NCBI GenBank assembly: GCA_903859265.1
Contig: CAIOLZ010000131.1
Location: forward strand, 1-7,064
Direction of reading: 5' to 3'
Source of the DNA: an uncultured beta proteobacterium
GTDB taxonomy: Bacteria > Pseudomonadota > Gammaproteobacteria > Burkholderiales > Burkholderiaceae_C
DNA length: 7,064 nt
The position numbers were made by a program, and so were the translations under genes. Each line of letters begins with the position of its first letter. Within the stretch, counting starts at the first letter, position 1. The notes beneath the pieces are model-generated. The model made no database searches and was not told the DNA's origin. It was given only the letters and a program-made list of their open reading frames with translations. Shown piece after piece: positions 5,822 through 7,064 of the stretch.

Positions 5822-6468
5822 CGGGTAAGTGCCACCAGGGCAGCACGGACAAAGGCTGCCGTCTGGTCCAGACCCTGCTGCACGGCGGCGTTGGCTGCCA
5901 GCGCTCCGCCCGCAGCATCCTCACTCGGTGCGGGCGCATCGACCTCCAGGACATGCACCGCCAGCACCTCCCTGGAGGCGTTGTCCAGCAGGGTCAACTG
6001 CAGGCGAAATTGCACGGTACTGGGCTGATTTAAAAAGTTCTGCCGCAGGCTGATGATGGTGGAGTCCAGACGTAAATCCGCTTTGGCTGCGCTGGGACTC
6101 AGCAGGACTGCACGGAAGTCACCGCTTTGCGCCAAACGGGTTTGCAGCAGCGGCGCCAGCATGTTTGCCGGCGTATCCATCCACACACTGTTGGCATACG
6201 ACTGCGGCTGCATTGGATTGCGGATATAGACCATATGGTTGCTGTTGCAGCCGGGCATGGCACGTGGCATATCAACCAGCAACACAAGCCTGTTGTTACC
6301 GGATGGGCTGGCCGGGGCGGCGCCTGTGGCGGCGTTGTCCAGCGCGTAGGTATGCAAGGGCGTCGCCGGCCTGCTTGCAAGCAGCGAGCACGACGACAGC
6401 AGCGCAAATGAAGCCAACGCGCCGAGGGATGCGGTCATACGCCTGCGGTCGAGGGCTGAATATTTCAT
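5815..6468 (-). CDS. PqiC-like ABC transport auxiliary lipoprotein
   Basis: Outer-membrane lipoprotein partner of an MCE (Mla/Pqi-type) lipid-transport system, 217 residues. The N-terminus has basic residues RRR, a hydrophobic stretch (MTASLGALASFALL) and a lipobox LSSC with the acylated cysteine at C27. The mature part carries the family pattern: HTYALDN, then RLVLLVDMPRAMPG (60-73), YIRNPMQPQSYANSVWMDTPANMLAPLL (81-108), and RLDSTIISLRQNF with QFRLQLTLLD in the C-terminal half. Its ATG overlaps the stop of the upstream MlaD-like gene (ATGA), supporting both the start and translational coupling. M11 is a possible alternative start that would still keep the lipobox. The 3' end overlaps the OmpA-type gene tail to tail by 7 bases. 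Family (ABC-type transport auxiliary component, DUF330) is recognised with good confidence; the lipid cargo is unknown. Confidence 0.88.
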   Translation of the reverse strand: MKYSALDRRRMTASLGALASFALLSSCSLLASRPATPLHTYALDNAATGAAPASPSGNNRLVLLVDMPRAMPGCNSNHMVYIRNPMQPQSYANSVWMDTPANMLAPLLQTRLAQSGDFRAVLLSPSAAKADLRLDSTIISLRQNFLNQPSTVQFRLQLTLLDNASREVLAVHVLEVDAPAPSEDAAGGALAANAAVQQGLDQTAAFVRAALVALTRY

Positions 6469-7064
6469 GGTTTTTGTCCAATCGTGTTGTCTTCACCGGG
6501 GCCTGGCTGTGCCGTGCTGTGGCCAAAGACCAGCCCTGAGTTGGAGCGCTCGGTTTGTTCGCTTAGCCGGTGGATGGAGGCGCTCAGTACGCTCAGGTCG
6601 GACAGCAGCTGCTCAAGTTCGGGCAGCGTGATGCTGTCAATGCGCTGGGCATCGGCACCGATGGCCGTCACGGCAGCATCCGCACCTTTGGAAGTTTGCG
6701 TGACAGCGTTTCCCATGCGCTCGACCGCCGCCGCGCCCAGGGTTATTTGCGCAAGAGCGGGGGCCAATTGTGCGGAACCGGTGGCTGTGTTGTGCAGGGT
6801 GCCGCCCGCATCCCCAATGGCCCGGTCAATCGTCTTGCTGCGCTGCGCCAGCGTGTGCGTGATGCGGGCCATGTCGGTGAGGGTAGCGCTCAGGGCCTGC
6901 TGGTTTTGGGTACTGAGAATCGCGTTGAGATTGTCAGAGGTCGTATCCAGGCTGGAAAGCACCCGTGTCAGCACATTTTCCAGACGGGTCGATAGTGAGG
7001 GTGTGGTCGTGATGACCGGATAGCGTGCCCCGGGCAGTGCCCTGAGCAGCGGTGATTCACGGGC
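6465..7064 (-). CDS. MCE/MlaD (PqiB-like) family protein, C-terminal part
   Basis: Periplasmic substrate-binding subunit of a lipid-transport ABC system. The gene runs in from the right edge (frame open to 7064), so only the last 199 residues are seen and the MCE domain itself lies outside. The visible part starts with a segment ending YPVITTTPSLSTRLENVLTR, typical just after the MCE domain. A long helical region follows (TSDNLNAILSTQNQQALSATL, TLAQRSKTIDRAIGDA), as in MlaD proteins that form hexamers or bridging tubes. TLPELEQLLSDLSVLSASIHRL and SGLVFG close the family core, and a short polar tail follows. A GTG at 6974 is internal, not a start. The stop overlaps the start of the lipoprotein gene (ATGA). 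The permease and ATPase genes of the operon would be expected beyond the window. Confidence 0.88.
   Translation of the reverse strand, partial: ARESPLLRALPGARYPVITTTPSLSTRLENVLTRVLSSLDTTSDNLNAILSTQNQQALSATLTDMARITHTLAQRSKTIDRAIGDAGGTLHNTATGSAQLAPALAQITLGAAAVERMGNAVTQTSKGADAAVTAIGADAQRIDSITLPELEQLLSDLSVLSASIHRLSEQTERSNSGLVFGHSTAQPGPGEDNTIGQKP

Noticed and set aside
6484..7023. A 179-residue plus-strand open frame opposite the MlaD-like gene
   Set aside because: It is a Ser/Arg/Val-rich shadow of a recognised MCE-family C-terminus whose frame is open to the window edge and coupled to the lipoprotein gene.

Overview
The window looks like a chromosomal segment of a betaproteobacterium, most likely Comamonadaceae (Rhodoferax/Polaromonas-like). 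This is inferred from moderately high GC, tightly packed genes, and recalled resemblance of the BON, Crp-like and MCE proteins to that family; no database search was made. There are no tRNAs, rRNAs, insertion sequences, CRISPR arrays or phage genes. All nine genes fit known families, so I see no strong case for an undescribed system; the findings are mostly local oddities.

Layout. (1) Positions 1-1376, plus strand: the 3' part of phosphoglucomutase (pgm), overlapping by one base (TGATG) a small multi-pass membrane protein of the uncharacterised MCFSATASF (DUF6629-like) type. (2) Positions 1377-2970, minus strand: a two-gene ABC-2 export operon, ATPase then permease, resembling NodIJ/DrrAB transporters. 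Its last stop codon abuts the stop of the preceding plus-strand gene. (3) Positions 3147-5821, plus strand: three separately spaced genes, namely a cytoplasmic two-BON-domain protein, a Crp/Fnr-type regulator with an unusual recognition helix, and an OmpA-type porin with a periplasmic peptidoglycan-binding domain. (4) Positions 5815-7064, minus strand: the end of an MCE/Mla-type lipid-transport operon, with the C-terminal part of an MlaD/PqiB-like substrate-binding protein coupled by an ATGA overlap to a PqiC-like outer-membrane lipoprotein. The lipoprotein gene overlaps the ompA-type gene tail to tail by 7 bases.

How they may work together. The right half is largely devoted to the cell envelope: an OmpA-type wall anchor and an inter-membrane lipid-transport system, next to a Crp-like regulator and a BON protein. 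The regulator could control its neighbours, but nothing in the sequence proves this. The left half (pgm, exporter) is metabolic and transport housekeeping. Structured non-coding signals are an 8-bp inverted repeat in the divergent region before the exporter, a run of short hairpins in the leader of the regulator, and a 7-bp perfect palindrome covering the convergent stop codons of the porin and lipoprotein genes.
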